In this document: positions 1-6,516 of the stretch, piece after piece
How positions within the stretch are numbered: the stretch's first letter is position 1
How the letters are laid out: each line of letters begins with the position of its first letter
NCBI GenBank assembly: GCA_934351255.1
Contig: CAKRJH010000001.1
Location: forward strand, 226,265-290,264
Reading direction: 5' to 3'
Length of the DNA: 64,000 bases
DNA from: an uncultured Lachnospiraceae bacterium
GTDB lineage: Bacteria; Bacillota; Clostridia; Lachnospirales; Lachnospiraceae
Position numbers and translations under genes: made by a program
The notes under the pieces: model-generated
The model's input: the letters and a program-made list of their open reading frames with translations, nothing else
What the model was told of the DNA's origin: nothing
The model's database searches: none

Positions 1-1728
1 ATTCATGATGAGGAGATACCGGACCATGTCGTCCTTCACGGCTTAAAGCAGCGGGATGGCAGGTTTGTCGTGCGTATGTTTGATGTTTCGGACAATCCGA
101 AAGAGAACAGGCTGTTTGGCAGAGATCTGGAGCAGATCGCGCAGGAACTGGGAGTTTCCCTGTGGGAAGACGAGTCACATACTCTGTGGTCTGCCGGCCT
201 GTATCCGGTCAGGGATACGATTCGGGAAGCGGTAGCAGCGACGCTGAATCTGTACGAATTGGTTCAGGGACGAGGAGACCGGGAAGCCTGGCTGCGTGAG
301 ACACGGACTTCACTGTGCTCCGGGTTTAATGCGGCAGATCCGGATGCGATCATCGCGTGGAACCGACGGATGTCTGATCTGGTGGCGATGGATGAGATTG
401 TCAAGGCAATCGATCAGAAGATTCCGGTACAGGAGCTCCCGAAGAGAAAGGCGCTGACCAAGATTCAGTCGGAATGGTTGCAGAGGCGTCTGAGCAAAGC
501 GGATTTCAGTGAAAAACTGCGGCTTCATTATTATCTGGGTGTGCTTTTGGAAGATGAAGATGAGGTGCAGGAGTGCTTTAATACCATTCAGTCGGAGGTT
601 CTTGCCTCGACGATAGAGAATCTCACATACAATGAAAATGCAAGGATTGTCAAGGAAAAACATACCGTGAAACTTCCGCTTCGTGTGAACTGGGGCGGGG
701 GCTGGAGCGATACCCCTCCATATTGTAACGAGAAGGGGGGCACGGTCCTGAATGTTGCGATCTTGCTGAACAATGAGAAACCGGTAGAGGTGACTCTGGA
801 GCGGATCGCAGAGCGTAAAGTAGTGTTTGACAGTCGGGATATGGATGTTCACGGAGAGTTTGAGGATATCCGGGAACTGCAAAGAACCGGGGATCCGTTT
901 GATCCATTTGCCCTTCAGAAAGCCTGTCTGCTGGCATGTGGGATCATTCCGCGGCAGGGACATGATCTGTCCGAGATTTTGGACAGGCTGGGAGGCGGCT
1001 TTGTGATGCATTCTGAGGTGACCAACGTCCCAAAAGGAAGCGGTCTTGGAACGTCTTCTATCTTGTCAGCGGCATGTGTGAAAGCTGTGTTTGAATTTAT
1101 GGATATTGCATATACAGAAGAAGATTTGTATTCGCATGTGCTGGCGATGGAACAGATCATGTCAACCGGTGGTGGCTGGCAGGATCAGGTGGGAGGAATT
1201 ACTCCGGGCATGAAATATATAACCTCTCTGCCGGGGATCAATCAGCAGTTGAAGGTGGCTCATGTGGAGATTCCGAAAGAGACACAACGAGAGCTTGATG
1301 AGAGATTCTGCCTGATCTATACCGGTCAGCGCAGACTGGCCCGGAATCTTCTGCGGGATGTGATCGGGCGTTATGTGGGCAACGAGCCGGACAGCCTGTT
1401 TGCGCTGGAGGAAATCCAGAAGACCGCAGTACTGATGAGGTTTGAACTGGAACGCGGCAATGTAGATGGATTTGCAAAGTTGTTGAACTATCACTGGGAG
1501 CTGAGTAAAAAGGTCGATGCGGGAAGCAGCAACACATTGATCGAGCAGATCTTCAGCAGCATCGAAGAGTATGTCGACGGAAAACTGGTGTGTGGTGCCG
1601 GCGGCGGTGGATTCCTGCAGGTGATCTTAAAGAAGAATGTGACCAGAAAGCAGGTGGCAGACCGGCTTCATGAAGTATTCATGGACAGCCTGGTAGATGT
1701 CGCAGACTGCAAACTGGTCTGGGAGTGA
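1..1728 (+). CDS. fkp: FKP-type fucokinase / fucose-1-phosphate guanylyltransferase, C-terminal part
   Basis: The reading frame is open from the first base of the window, so the gene starts upstream; 575 residues are visible against roughly 950-1000 for full FKP proteins. FKP phosphorylates L-fucose and then makes GDP-fucose. The visible N-terminal portion (about residues 1-190) looks like the end of the fucokinase/pyrophosphorylase domain. The rest is a GHMP kinase: motif 1 LPLRVNWGGGWSDTPP, the ATP-binding motif 2 PKGSGLGTSS, and motif 3 CGAGGGGFLQ near the C terminus are all intact. The FucU-like mutarotase just downstream fits a fucose salvage unit that feeds surface glycosylation. The guanylyltransferase half lies outside the window, so a kinase-only protein (or a related heptose kinase) cannot be excluded. 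Confidence 0.85.
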   Translation: MHDEEIPDHVVLHGLKQRDGRFVVRMFDVSDNPKENRLFGRDLEQIAQELGVSLWEDESHTLWSAGLYPVRDTIREAVAATLNLYELVQGRGDREAWLRETRTSLCSGFNAADPDAIIAWNRRMSDLVAMDEIVKAIDQKIPVQELPKRKALTKIQSEWLQRRLSKADFSEKLRLHYYLGVLLEDEDEVQECFNTIQSEVLASTIENLTYNENARIVKEKHTVKLPLRVNWGGGWSDTPPYCNEKGGTVLNVAILLNNEKPVEVTLERIAERKVVFDSRDMDVHGEFEDIRELQRTGDPFDPFALQKACLLACGIIPRQGHDLSEILDRLGGGFVMHSEVTNVPKGSGLGTSSILSAACVKAVFEFMDIAYTEEDLYSHVLAMEQIMSTGGGWQDQVGGITPGMKYITSLPGINQQLKVAHVEIPKETQRELDERFCLIYTGQRRLARNLLRDVIGRYVGNEPDSLFALEEIQKTAVLMRFELERGNVDGFAKLLNYHWELSKKVDAGSSNTLIEQIFSSIEEYVDGKLVCGAGGGGFLQVILKKNVTRKQVADRLHEVFMDSLVDVADCKLVWE

Positions 1729-1763
1729 TCCGACATATTTTCCAAAAAAGGATTTAATCAAGC

Positions 1764-1794
1764 AAAGCATGCAGCAGGAAAGGCTGCATGCTTT
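1764..1794 (+). terminator. Intrinsic terminator or attenuator between fkp and fucU
   Basis: A perfect 12-bp stem (AAAGCATGCAGC at 1764-1775 against 1783-1794) closes a 7-base loop and ends in TTTT. It lies between the two fucose genes, so it may end the fkp transcript or reduce read-through into fucU. Confidence 0.6.
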
Positions 1795-1820
1795 TAAAAC
1801 AGAAAGGCATGGTGAGTAAG

Positions 1821-2246
1821 ATGTTAAAGGGAATTTCTCCACTGATATCGCCGGATCTGCTCAAGATCCTGAATGAAATGGGACATGGAAATGAAATTGT
1901 GCTGGCGGATGCAAACTTTCCGACTGCCAGTATCGGCAAGCGGATCGTGCGCGCTGACGGGATCGGTGCGGTTGATCTGCTGGATGCCATTTTACCGCTG
2001 TTTCCACTCGACCAGTACGATGAGGATCATTTCGTCCTGATGGAAGTGGTACCGGGCGATCCGGTAGAAACGCCCATCTGGGATGAGTACCAGACGGTGC
2101 TTGACCGGTATGAGCCGGATGCACATATTCAGAAGATGGAACGGTTTGCGTACTATGAGCGCGCGCGGCAGGCATATTGCGTGGTGGCCACCGGGGAGAC
2201 AGCCCAGTATGCCAATATCATATTGAAGAAGGGTGTTGTGAGATAA
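1821..2246 (+). CDS. fucU: L-fucose mutarotase (RbsD/FucU family)
   Basis: The product is 141 residues, the usual FucU length of about 140. FucU interconverts the alpha and beta anomers of L-fucose so that downstream enzymes receive the correct form. The N terminus MLKGISPLISPDLLKIL and the stretch EMGHGNEIVLADANFP, which holds the conserved active-site His and Asp, are typical, as is the C-terminal FAYYERARQAY...YANIILKKGV. The ATG at 1821 was chosen because it lines up with the MLK start of known FucU and has GGTGAG just before it; in-frame ATGs at 1788 and 1809 would add residues not seen in the family, and the 1788 start lies inside the terminator stem. It sits directly after fkp. Confidence 0.92.
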   Translation: MLKGISPLISPDLLKILNEMGHGNEIVLADANFPTASIGKRIVRADGIGAVDLLDAILPLFPLDQYDEDHFVLMEVVPGDPVETPIWDEYQTVLDRYEPDAHIQKMERFAYYERARQAYCVVATGETAQYANIILKKGVVR

Positions 2247-2267
2247 GGGGGGAGGGAAGATGATTGC

Positions 2268-2465
2268 ATGAGCACATTATTTACATTTCTTGAAAATTTT
2301 GCTGTAGATAATCTTATTAAGATTTATGAGGATGGAAGTCTTATTTATGAAGGCGAGATGGGAGATGTACCCCAGAGGATTACCAATATGATGAACATTA
2401 TTGAAGGTACAGCAAAATGGAGCGGTGAATATCTCGAAGTTATGGTAAAAAGAGATATTCACTGA
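2268..2465 (+). CDS. Small hypothetical protein, 65 aa
   Basis: I do not recognise this protein. It is short and mildly acidic with no membrane segment or signal peptide; the sequence YEDGSLIYEGEMGDVPQRI followed by a helical region suggests a small mixed alpha/beta fold. A GGAGG site at 2251-2255 precedes it. A three-codon mini-ORF (ATG at 2260) ends in a TGA that overlaps the ATG at 2268, a possible translational coupling. It follows fucU by 21 bases but no link to fucose metabolism can be shown. Confidence 0.55.
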   Translation: MSTLFTFLENFAVDNLIKIYEDGSLIYEGEMGDVPQRITNMMNIIEGTAKWSGEYLEVMVKRDIH

Positions 2466-2516
2466 CAAAGATCACACTTATGCTGTACCAAGATTTGCAA
2501 AAAAGGTCGGAATTGA

Positions 2517-2545
2517 TTGATAAAAGACGATACCCATGATAAGAT
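2517..2545 (+). promoter_or_regulatory. Sigma-A-type promoter of the small peptide gene
   Basis: TTGATA (2517-2522), a 17-base spacer, and TAAGAT (2540-2545). It would start a transcript with a leader of about 105 bases before the peptide ATG at 2657. Confidence 0.5.
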
Positions 2546-2577
2546 CATAATGGATGCTACCATAACGGTAGGCGGTT

Positions 2578-2647
2578 GGCCCTCTACGGAGGGACTGTGA
2601 CCCTCCTATTACATAGAAACCCGAACGGGAATCAACGGAAAGGAGGG
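2578..2647 (+). promoter_or_regulatory. Structured leader with anti-Shine-Dalgarno element
   Basis: The leader holds a hairpin CCCTC-TACG-GAGGG (2580-2593) capped by a UNCG-class tetraloop, then CCCTCCT at 2601-2607, which is exactly complementary to the ribosome site AGGAGGG at 2641-2647. The first hairpin's GAGGG arm could compete for pairing with CCCTCCT. Hidden ribosome sites of this kind are typical of type I toxin messages; the regulatory role is inferred. Confidence 0.5.
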
Positions 2648-2656
2648 CTGAGCCTG

Positions 2657-2752
2657 ATGAGTATTGTTGATTTTATTGCAGTAGTGAGTTTTGGCTTAAC
2701 CTGCTTTGGATTAGGATATTCCTTTGGTAAGGATAATAAGACACAGAAATAG
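2657..2752 (+). CDS. Small hydrophobic peptide, 31 aa, putative holin-like/type I toxin
   Basis: A 31-residue open frame with a short N-terminal head, one hydrophobic segment rich in V, F, G and L (about residues 4-23) and a charged tail GKDNKTQK. This size and shape match the small membrane peptides of Firmicutes annotated as putative holin-like toxins. It has a strong AGGAGG site 9 bases before the ATG, its own promoter, a structured leader and a following terminator, so it looks like a stand-alone transcription unit. Toxicity and the presence of an antisense RNA are inference; I could not identify a convincing antisense promoter. It may instead be a harmless small membrane peptide. Confidence 0.5.
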   Translation: MSIVDFIAVVSFGLTCFGLGYSFGKDNKTQK

Positions 2753-2786
2753 CCGCCCCGGTCCTGAGAAAACTGAGCGGCTTTTC
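2751..2786 (+). terminator. Intrinsic terminator after the small peptide gene
   Basis: AGCCGC (2751-2756) pairs with GCGGCT (2777-2782) across a 20-base loop and is followed by TTTTCT. The stem begins inside the stop codon of the peptide gene. Confidence 0.5.
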
Positions 2787-2955
2787 TAAAGCGTTACATT
2801 AAATATCGGGCCAACCGTCTATCGGTGGCATCTTTTCTATTAGTAATATAACATGATTGTTCTTTGATTTCAAGAGTAAACAAGCCTTCGCTTGAAAGAT
2901 GCTGATCAAGCACAAAATCAGGTCATAACAATGACCATAGGATGAGGCATAGAGG

Positions 2956-3045
2956 ATGAACGAGCCAAGAGCAGTAATAGGTACAAATTCCTGGGGAAGT
3001 GCTACATACGAAAACATAGGAGATCACATAGAAACGAGGAATTAA
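2956..3045 (+). pseudogene. Remnant N terminus of an aldo/keto reductase
   Basis: A 29-codon frame contains PRAVIGTNSWGSATYEN, which resembles the beta-strand 1 region (GTNSWG...Y) at the start of aldo/keto reductases, and then drifts into unrelated residues and a stop. No remaining AKR catalytic motif follows. The frame ends two bases before the flavoprotein ATG, which suggests that most of the reductase was lost by deletion. The assignment rests on one short motif. The rest of 2787-2955 shows no gene I can support. Confidence 0.35.
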
Positions 3046-3047
3046 AT

Positions 3048-3665
3048 ATGAAAGTGTTAATGCTCAACGGAAGTCCGCGCCAGAACGGCAACACTTCCAT
3101 CGCATTAGAGGAAATGAGCAAAATATTTGAGTCTGCCGGCGTAGAGACAGAGATTGTCCGTGTCGGAAGTCGGGATGTTCGAGGCTGTATTGCCTGTGGC
3201 CGTTGCGAGAAGTTAGAAAAATGTGTTTTCGACGATATTGTCAATGAACTGGCTCCGAAGTTTGAGGAGGCAGATGGCCTTGTTGTCGCCAGTCCGGTGT
3301 ATTATGCCTCCGCCAATGCGACTCTGATCGCAGTGCTGGATCGGCTTTTTTACAGCTCTCATTTTGATAAGACGATGAAAGTGGGAGCCAGTGTGGTATG
3401 CGCAAGACGCGGCGGGTGTTCTGCAACCTTTGACGAACTGAACAAATATTTTACCATATCCAATATGCCGATTGCCTCCAGCCAGTACTGGAATTCCATC
3501 CACGGACGTGTACAGGGCGAGGCGGTTATGGACGAGGAAGGAAAACAGACTATGCGCGTGCTGGCAAGGAACATGACCTTTCTGATGAAGAGTATTGCGC
3601 TGGGAAAAGAAGCGTTTGGGCTGCCGGAGACAGAGGAACGTGTGGCTACGCATTTTATACGGTAG
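3048..3665 (+). CDS. NADPH-dependent FMN reductase / iron-sulfur flavoprotein-like protein
   Basis: The 205-residue protein opens with the flavodoxin-like fold signature MKVLMLNGSPRQNGNTS, the phosphate loop that binds FMN. Residues 47-59 hold CIACGRCEKLEKC, a C-x2-C-x2-C-x5-C spacing as in Isf-type flavoproteins that carry a [4Fe-4S] cluster next to FMN. SPVYYASANATLIAVLDRLF is the conserved second FMN loop. Such proteins transfer electrons from NAD(P)H or ferredoxin to small acceptors such as quinones or nitro compounds; the substrate is unknown. A GAGGA site precedes the ATG. The aldo/keto reductase remnant directly upstream suggests these were once neighbouring redox genes. Confidence 0.85.
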   Translation: MKVLMLNGSPRQNGNTSIALEEMSKIFESAGVETEIVRVGSRDVRGCIACGRCEKLEKCVFDDIVNELAPKFEEADGLVVASPVYYASANATLIAVLDRLFYSSHFDKTMKVGASVVCARRGGCSATFDELNKYFTISNMPIASSQYWNSIHGRVQGEAVMDEEGKQTMRVLARNMTFLMKSIALGKEAFGLPETEERVATHFIR

Positions 3666-3767
3666 AGAGACACACAAAGCCGGTACGTCAGACAGCCCCC
3701 GTTGCTTGCTGATTTTGTATGCCTGTGGTAACATAATTGAAAAGTCTGGGGCGCAGGAGGCGTGTGT

Positions 3768-3905
3768 ATGCAGGAACAGGAATTGACGCCGAATATGAAT
3801 TACGATCTGCCGGAACGACTGGTGCATGAACTTTCGGAATTTGCCCGGGAACATGCCATTGACAGGATTGTTTTATTTGGATCTCGGGCCCGGAAACCAG
3901 CATGA
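3768..3905 (+). pseudogene. Truncated MNT-type nucleotidyltransferase
   Basis: A 45-codon frame with its own AGGAGG site ends shortly after IVLFGSRAR, the GSxAR nucleotide-binding signature of minimal nucleotidyltransferases. The following catalytic SDIDL motif and the rest of the domain are missing because of the TGA at 3903-3905. The next 70 bases, up to the converging methyltransferase gene, hold no in-frame continuation I could recognise. Intact proteins of this family are often the antitoxin-side partner in HEPN/MNT modules or encode small AMP-transferases; this copy is probably inactive. Confidence 0.6.
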
Positions 3906-3978
3906 TTTGAGCTGGGAGCTGCATTGTGAAACCCAGAAGTTATTGTGGATGTGATCAAGGAGTACGCAGGGGGAGTCC

Positions 3979-4794
3979 CTACGCTTTCTCAAACACCAAT
4001 ATCTTCTGGGTCATTTTTTTCATGATCGGCAGCCAGCCGAACGGTTTGAGGATTGGGAAGATGGCTGTCATTCCACGGATGATATTATCGTCTTTGATCT
4101 TGCGGAATCCGGTTGCAATGCTGCCCAGATCTTCAAAGCTGTCTGCACCGAAGATGAATCTGGCGCCGGTTTTCTGGATGGATTCTTCGACATGTTCTTT
4201 GTTGACCCATTTTTTTGCCAGGCATTCCATCAGTACGGTGGCATTCTCAAAATGATCCCGGATGATTCCAAGCATTGTGGCGTTTTCCTCAGGAGTGAGA
4301 TACATGGAAAGCCCCTCTATGATGAAAAGCATTTTGCCGTTGGCTTCGATCTGGTCGGCCCACGCAGGATCCAACACGGAGATGCCGATGGTGGAGACTC
4401 TTCCGGATTCCTGATAGATCTGGTCTCTGACGGCAATGGTTTCCGGAAGATCCAGGTTATACCATCTGAGTTTGCCGTTGTCCATGCGGTAAAATCGGGT
4501 ATCCAGTCCGCAGGCGATGTTGACGACGGTGCACTCCGGATTGCGGTCGATGAAATCTTTTACCAGTTCATCGAAGACCAGAGTTCTGGCTATGACGCCG
4601 TTGCTCATGGTGGAGTCACCCTGCGCCAGCGAAAAGTCATAATCAATGTTTTTGACCAGTTCTACGGCCTTGGCATCGTAGAATTTATGTCCCTTCTGCT
4701 GGGAATATTTCGCTCTGGCATAGAAGCTCTGAAGCATGGTTTCTGCAGTTCCGTCTAATGTTACTTTGATTTTATCATTCACATTACTCTCCAT
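3979..4794 (-). CDS. Class I SAM-dependent methyltransferase, TcmP/LCMT-like
   Basis: The 271-residue protein has the leucine carboxyl methyltransferase/TcmP fold: the N-terminal segment FYARAKYSQQ...DAKAVELVKNIDYDF, the SAM-binding VVNIACGLDTRFYR (motif I), YNLDLPETI (motif II, acidic residue binding the ribose), and FIIEGLSMYL (motif IV). Bacterial members O-methylate carboxyl groups of small molecules, but substrates are mostly unknown. ATG 4794 is the longest start; a GTG at 4782 preceded by GGAG at 4790-4793 is a better-spaced start and would give 267 residues beginning with NDKIKV, as in relatives. It has a strong promoter and a long folded leader and stands alone, converging on the truncated nucleotidyltransferase. 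Confidence 0.85.
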   Translation of the reverse strand: MESNVNDKIKVTLDGTAETMLQSFYARAKYSQQKGHKFYDAKAVELVKNIDYDFSLAQGDSTMSNGVIARTLVFDELVKDFIDRNPECTVVNIACGLDTRFYRMDNGKLRWYNLDLPETIAVRDQIYQESGRVSTIGISVLDPAWADQIEANGKMLFIIEGLSMYLTPEENATMLGIIRDHFENATVLMECLAKKWVNKEHVEESIQKTGARFIFGADSFEDLGSIATGFRKIKDDNIIRGMTAIFPILKPFGWLPIMKKMTQKILVFEKA

Positions 4795-4796
4795 TC

Positions 4797-4876
4797 CGCA
4801 GACGCATAGCGTCGAAGGAACGCGAGCAAAATATCAGATTTTGCTCTGCGATCAGGGCTGCTTTGTGGCGTCTGCG
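4797..4876 (-). promoter_or_regulatory. Structured 5' leader of the methyltransferase gene
   Basis: A perfect 9-bp inverted repeat (CGCAGACGC at 4797-4805, GCGTCTGCG at 4868-4876) encloses a second hairpin AGCAAAAT...ATTTTGCT (about 4828-4848). The closing arm can also pair locally as GACGC-ATA-GCGTC (4801-4813), giving two exclusive folds next to the start codon. Function unknown. Confidence 0.4.
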
Positions 4877-4947
4877 ACACAAAAAGCCCGTGTGAAAAAT
4901 GTTAATTTTGTATGTTTCTGCTGAGTTAGTCTACGCTAACCGGAATT

Positions 4948-4976
4948 AGTGTATCACACCATCTGAGGGTTGTCAA
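4948..4976 (-). promoter_or_regulatory. Sigma-A promoter of the methyltransferase gene
   Basis: Read on the minus strand: TTGACA (4976-4971), 17-base spacer, TACACT (4953-4948). The -35 is a perfect match. The untranslated leader would be about 145 bases. Confidence 0.65.
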
Positions 4977-5007
4977 AATGGGGCGGTTGTGTATGCTTGC
5001 TGTATGT

Positions 5008-5036
5008 TTGCGCAACGGCAAACAGTATGATACACT
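5008..5036 (+). promoter_or_regulatory. Promoter of the VanZ-like gene
   Basis: TTGCGC (5008-5013), 17-base spacer, TACACT (5031-5036), about 75 bases before the VanZ start. It diverges from the methyltransferase promoter. Confidence 0.4.
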
Positions 5037-5113
5037 CGGAATGAATTGCATCTCTGCAGTCAATGGAACTAAAACGTGGAGAACGAATATTGACAGAAGG
5101 ATGGGGGAGTCTG

Positions 5114-5695
5114 ATGGAAGTAATAGAAAACATACTGCTTGATCTGCGGCAGCCATTGGGATATCTGTGGCCGGCGGTGCTGATCACACTGGCAGCAGTT
5201 GCAGGGTACCACCTGGTCTGGCGGCTGGCGCTGAGAAAGTCCGGTCGGGTGTCACCGGCGATGGTGTTGTTTTTGATCTATATAGAAGTTCTTTTGGAGA
5301 TGGCATTGTTCTCAAGGGAGCCGGGCAGCCGGGATGGGATCGATCTGCAGTTGTTTGGCACCTGGGGGATGACGGCGGTTGCACATGCCTATTTTATCGA
5401 AAATATTATCATGTTTGTGCCGTTTGGCCTGTTGGTTCCAAGAGCATTTTTCAGTAGAAAATATGTTATTAACGGGCATTCGGGGCAGACATTCCAAAGA
5501 TACCTTCTCTGTGTGGCGGCCGGATTTGCGCTGTCCTGCGTCATTGAACTGGTTCAGCTTGCGACGGGGCGGGGATTCTGCCAGTTAGATGATATTGTGA
5601 CGAACACAGCCGGAACGGTGCTTGGCTGTGTGTTAAGCGGTCTGTTCGGCAAGTTCCGGCTGCAAAAAAACATTGACAGATCAGAACAAAGATGA
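5114..5695 (+). CDS. VanZ-like family membrane protein
   Basis: The 193-residue protein has four to five hydrophobic segments: LWPAVLITLAAVAGYHLVW, MVLFLIYIEVLLEMALF, IENIIMFVPFGLLVP and LCVAAGFALSCVIELVQL, then VTNTAGTVLGCVLSGLF. The combination of N-x2-MFVPFGLL with the later E-x2-Q and DDIVTNTAGTVLG is the VanZ signature. VanZ itself gives low-level teicoplanin resistance; most chromosomal relatives have no known job. The ATG at 5114 was chosen for its GGGGGAG site; the upstream ATG at 5063 has none. The promoter of the next gene lies over the last codons. Confidence 0.85.
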   Translation: MEVIENILLDLRQPLGYLWPAVLITLAAVAGYHLVWRLALRKSGRVSPAMVLFLIYIEVLLEMALFSREPGSRDGIDLQLFGTWGMTAVAHAYFIENIIMFVPFGLLVPRAFFSRKYVINGHSGQTFQRYLLCVAAGFALSCVIELVQLATGRGFCQLDDIVTNTAGTVLGCVLSGLFGKFRLQKNIDRSEQR

Positions 5696-5713
5696 TAACA
5701 TAACGGCGTTATG
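5673..5713 (+). promoter_or_regulatory. Promoter and operator of the TetR gene
   Basis: TTGACA (5673-5678), 17-base spacer, TAACAT (5696-5701). The palindrome CATAAC-GGC-GTTATG (5699-5713) overlaps the -10 box. The same palindrome occurs before the ABC transporter, so this is very probably the binding site of the TetR protein itself. Confidence 0.7.
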
Positions 5714-5774
5714 CAAATGGAATACATCTAACGCAGCGTGTTCCCCGGAACCCTCTGCGGCGTATGAGAGGATT

Positions 5775-6404
5775 ATGAGACAGGATAATGACACCAAGCA
5801 GAAACTGCTTGCCAGTGCGAAAGAAGAGTTTATGGAGAAGGGCTATCAGGGTGCTTCCCTGCGGGGCATCTGCAAGAAGGCAGGTGTGACCACGGGCGCG
5901 CTGTATTTTTTCTTTCAGGACAAAGAGGATCTGTTTACTTCTCTGGTCACTCCGGTACTCCAAAAGATCCAGGGCATGATGCAGGAGCACATGCGTCAGG
6001 AACTGCTGGATGCGCAGGGGGCAGAGCAGGAAACGGACGAACGGAATGACCTGCGCGATGATGCCTATGTCTCCCGGATGATCCTGCAGGAATTGTACCG
6101 GGATTATGACAGCGTGCAGCTGCTGCTGACGCGCAGCCAGGGCTCGAAGATGGCAGGCTGCATTGACATGTTTGTCGAGTATGCCCAACAGGGCTACCGT
6201 CATCTCGCCGATGTGCAGGCGCAGAAGATGGGAGTGAAAGCTCCCGACGATTACACGGTTCACTGGATGGCGCATATGCAGATCGATGCCTTTGTGCATC
6301 TGCTGACGCATGAGCCGGATGAACAGAAGGCCATGGAGCATCTGGAAGACATTGTGCGGTATCTGATCGCGGGCTGGGAAGCACTGTTCGAGAAACACGA
6401 CTGA
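5775..6404 (+). CDS. TetR/AcrR family transcriptional regulator
   Basis: The 209-residue protein has the TetR N-terminal helix-turn-helix: KQKLLASAKEEFMEKGYQGASLRGICKKAGVTTGALYFFFQDKEDLF (split here over residues 7-55), with the recognition helix around TTGALYFFF. The C-terminal two thirds are all-helical and unlike named families, as expected for ligand-binding domains. The ATG at 5775 follows GAGAGG and fits the usual TetR N terminus. It sits between two copies of the CATAAC-N3-GTTATG operator, one at its own promoter and one at the ABC transporter genes, so it most likely represses both until an exported compound binds it. Confidence 0.88.
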   Translation: MRQDNDTKQKLLASAKEEFMEKGYQGASLRGICKKAGVTTGALYFFFQDKEDLFTSLVTPVLQKIQGMMQEHMRQELLDAQGAEQETDERNDLRDDAYVSRMILQELYRDYDSVQLLLTRSQGSKMAGCIDMFVEYAQQGYRHLADVQAQKMGVKAPDDYTVHWMAHMQIDAFVHLLTHEPDEQKAMEHLEDIVRYLIAGWEALFEKHD

Positions 6405-6427
6405 TTGGAAAGACGAAAGAGATCAGG

Positions 6428-6453
6428 GCTATGTACCTGTTTTGGTACATAGC
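6428..6453. repeat. Perfect 10-bp inverted repeat downstream of the TetR gene
   Basis: GCTATGTACC (6428-6437) and GGTACATAGC (6444-6453) flank a 6-base loop. No T-run follows on either strand, so it is not a standard terminator; it could be an RNA hairpin or a second protein-binding site ahead of the transporter genes. Confidence 0.5.
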
Positions 6454-6466
6454 TAAAAAAATATCA

Positions 6467-6500
6467 TTGACATAACGCTGTTATGTACAAGGCTGTTATG
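6467..6500 (+). promoter_or_regulatory. TetR operator before the ABC transporter genes
   Basis: TTGACA at 6467-6472 overlaps the palindrome CATAAC-GCT-GTTATG (6471-6485), and a further half site GTTATG lies at 6495-6500, within 20 bases of the ATG at 6517. I could not place a well-spaced -10 box, so the exact start of transcription is uncertain. Confidence 0.65.
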
Positions 6501-6516
6501 CGGAAAGGAATCTATC

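Noticed and set aside
2799..3017. A 72-codon minus-strand frame in the accessory patch.
   Set aside because: No ribosome site and no recognisable family; the plus strand holds a better-supported reductase remnant in part of it.
5114..5695. Reading the VanZ-like gene as a glycopeptide-resistance gene.
   Set aside because: No vanA/vanX/vanH-type or other resistance gene is near, and chromosomal VanZ-like proteins are common with no known resistance role.
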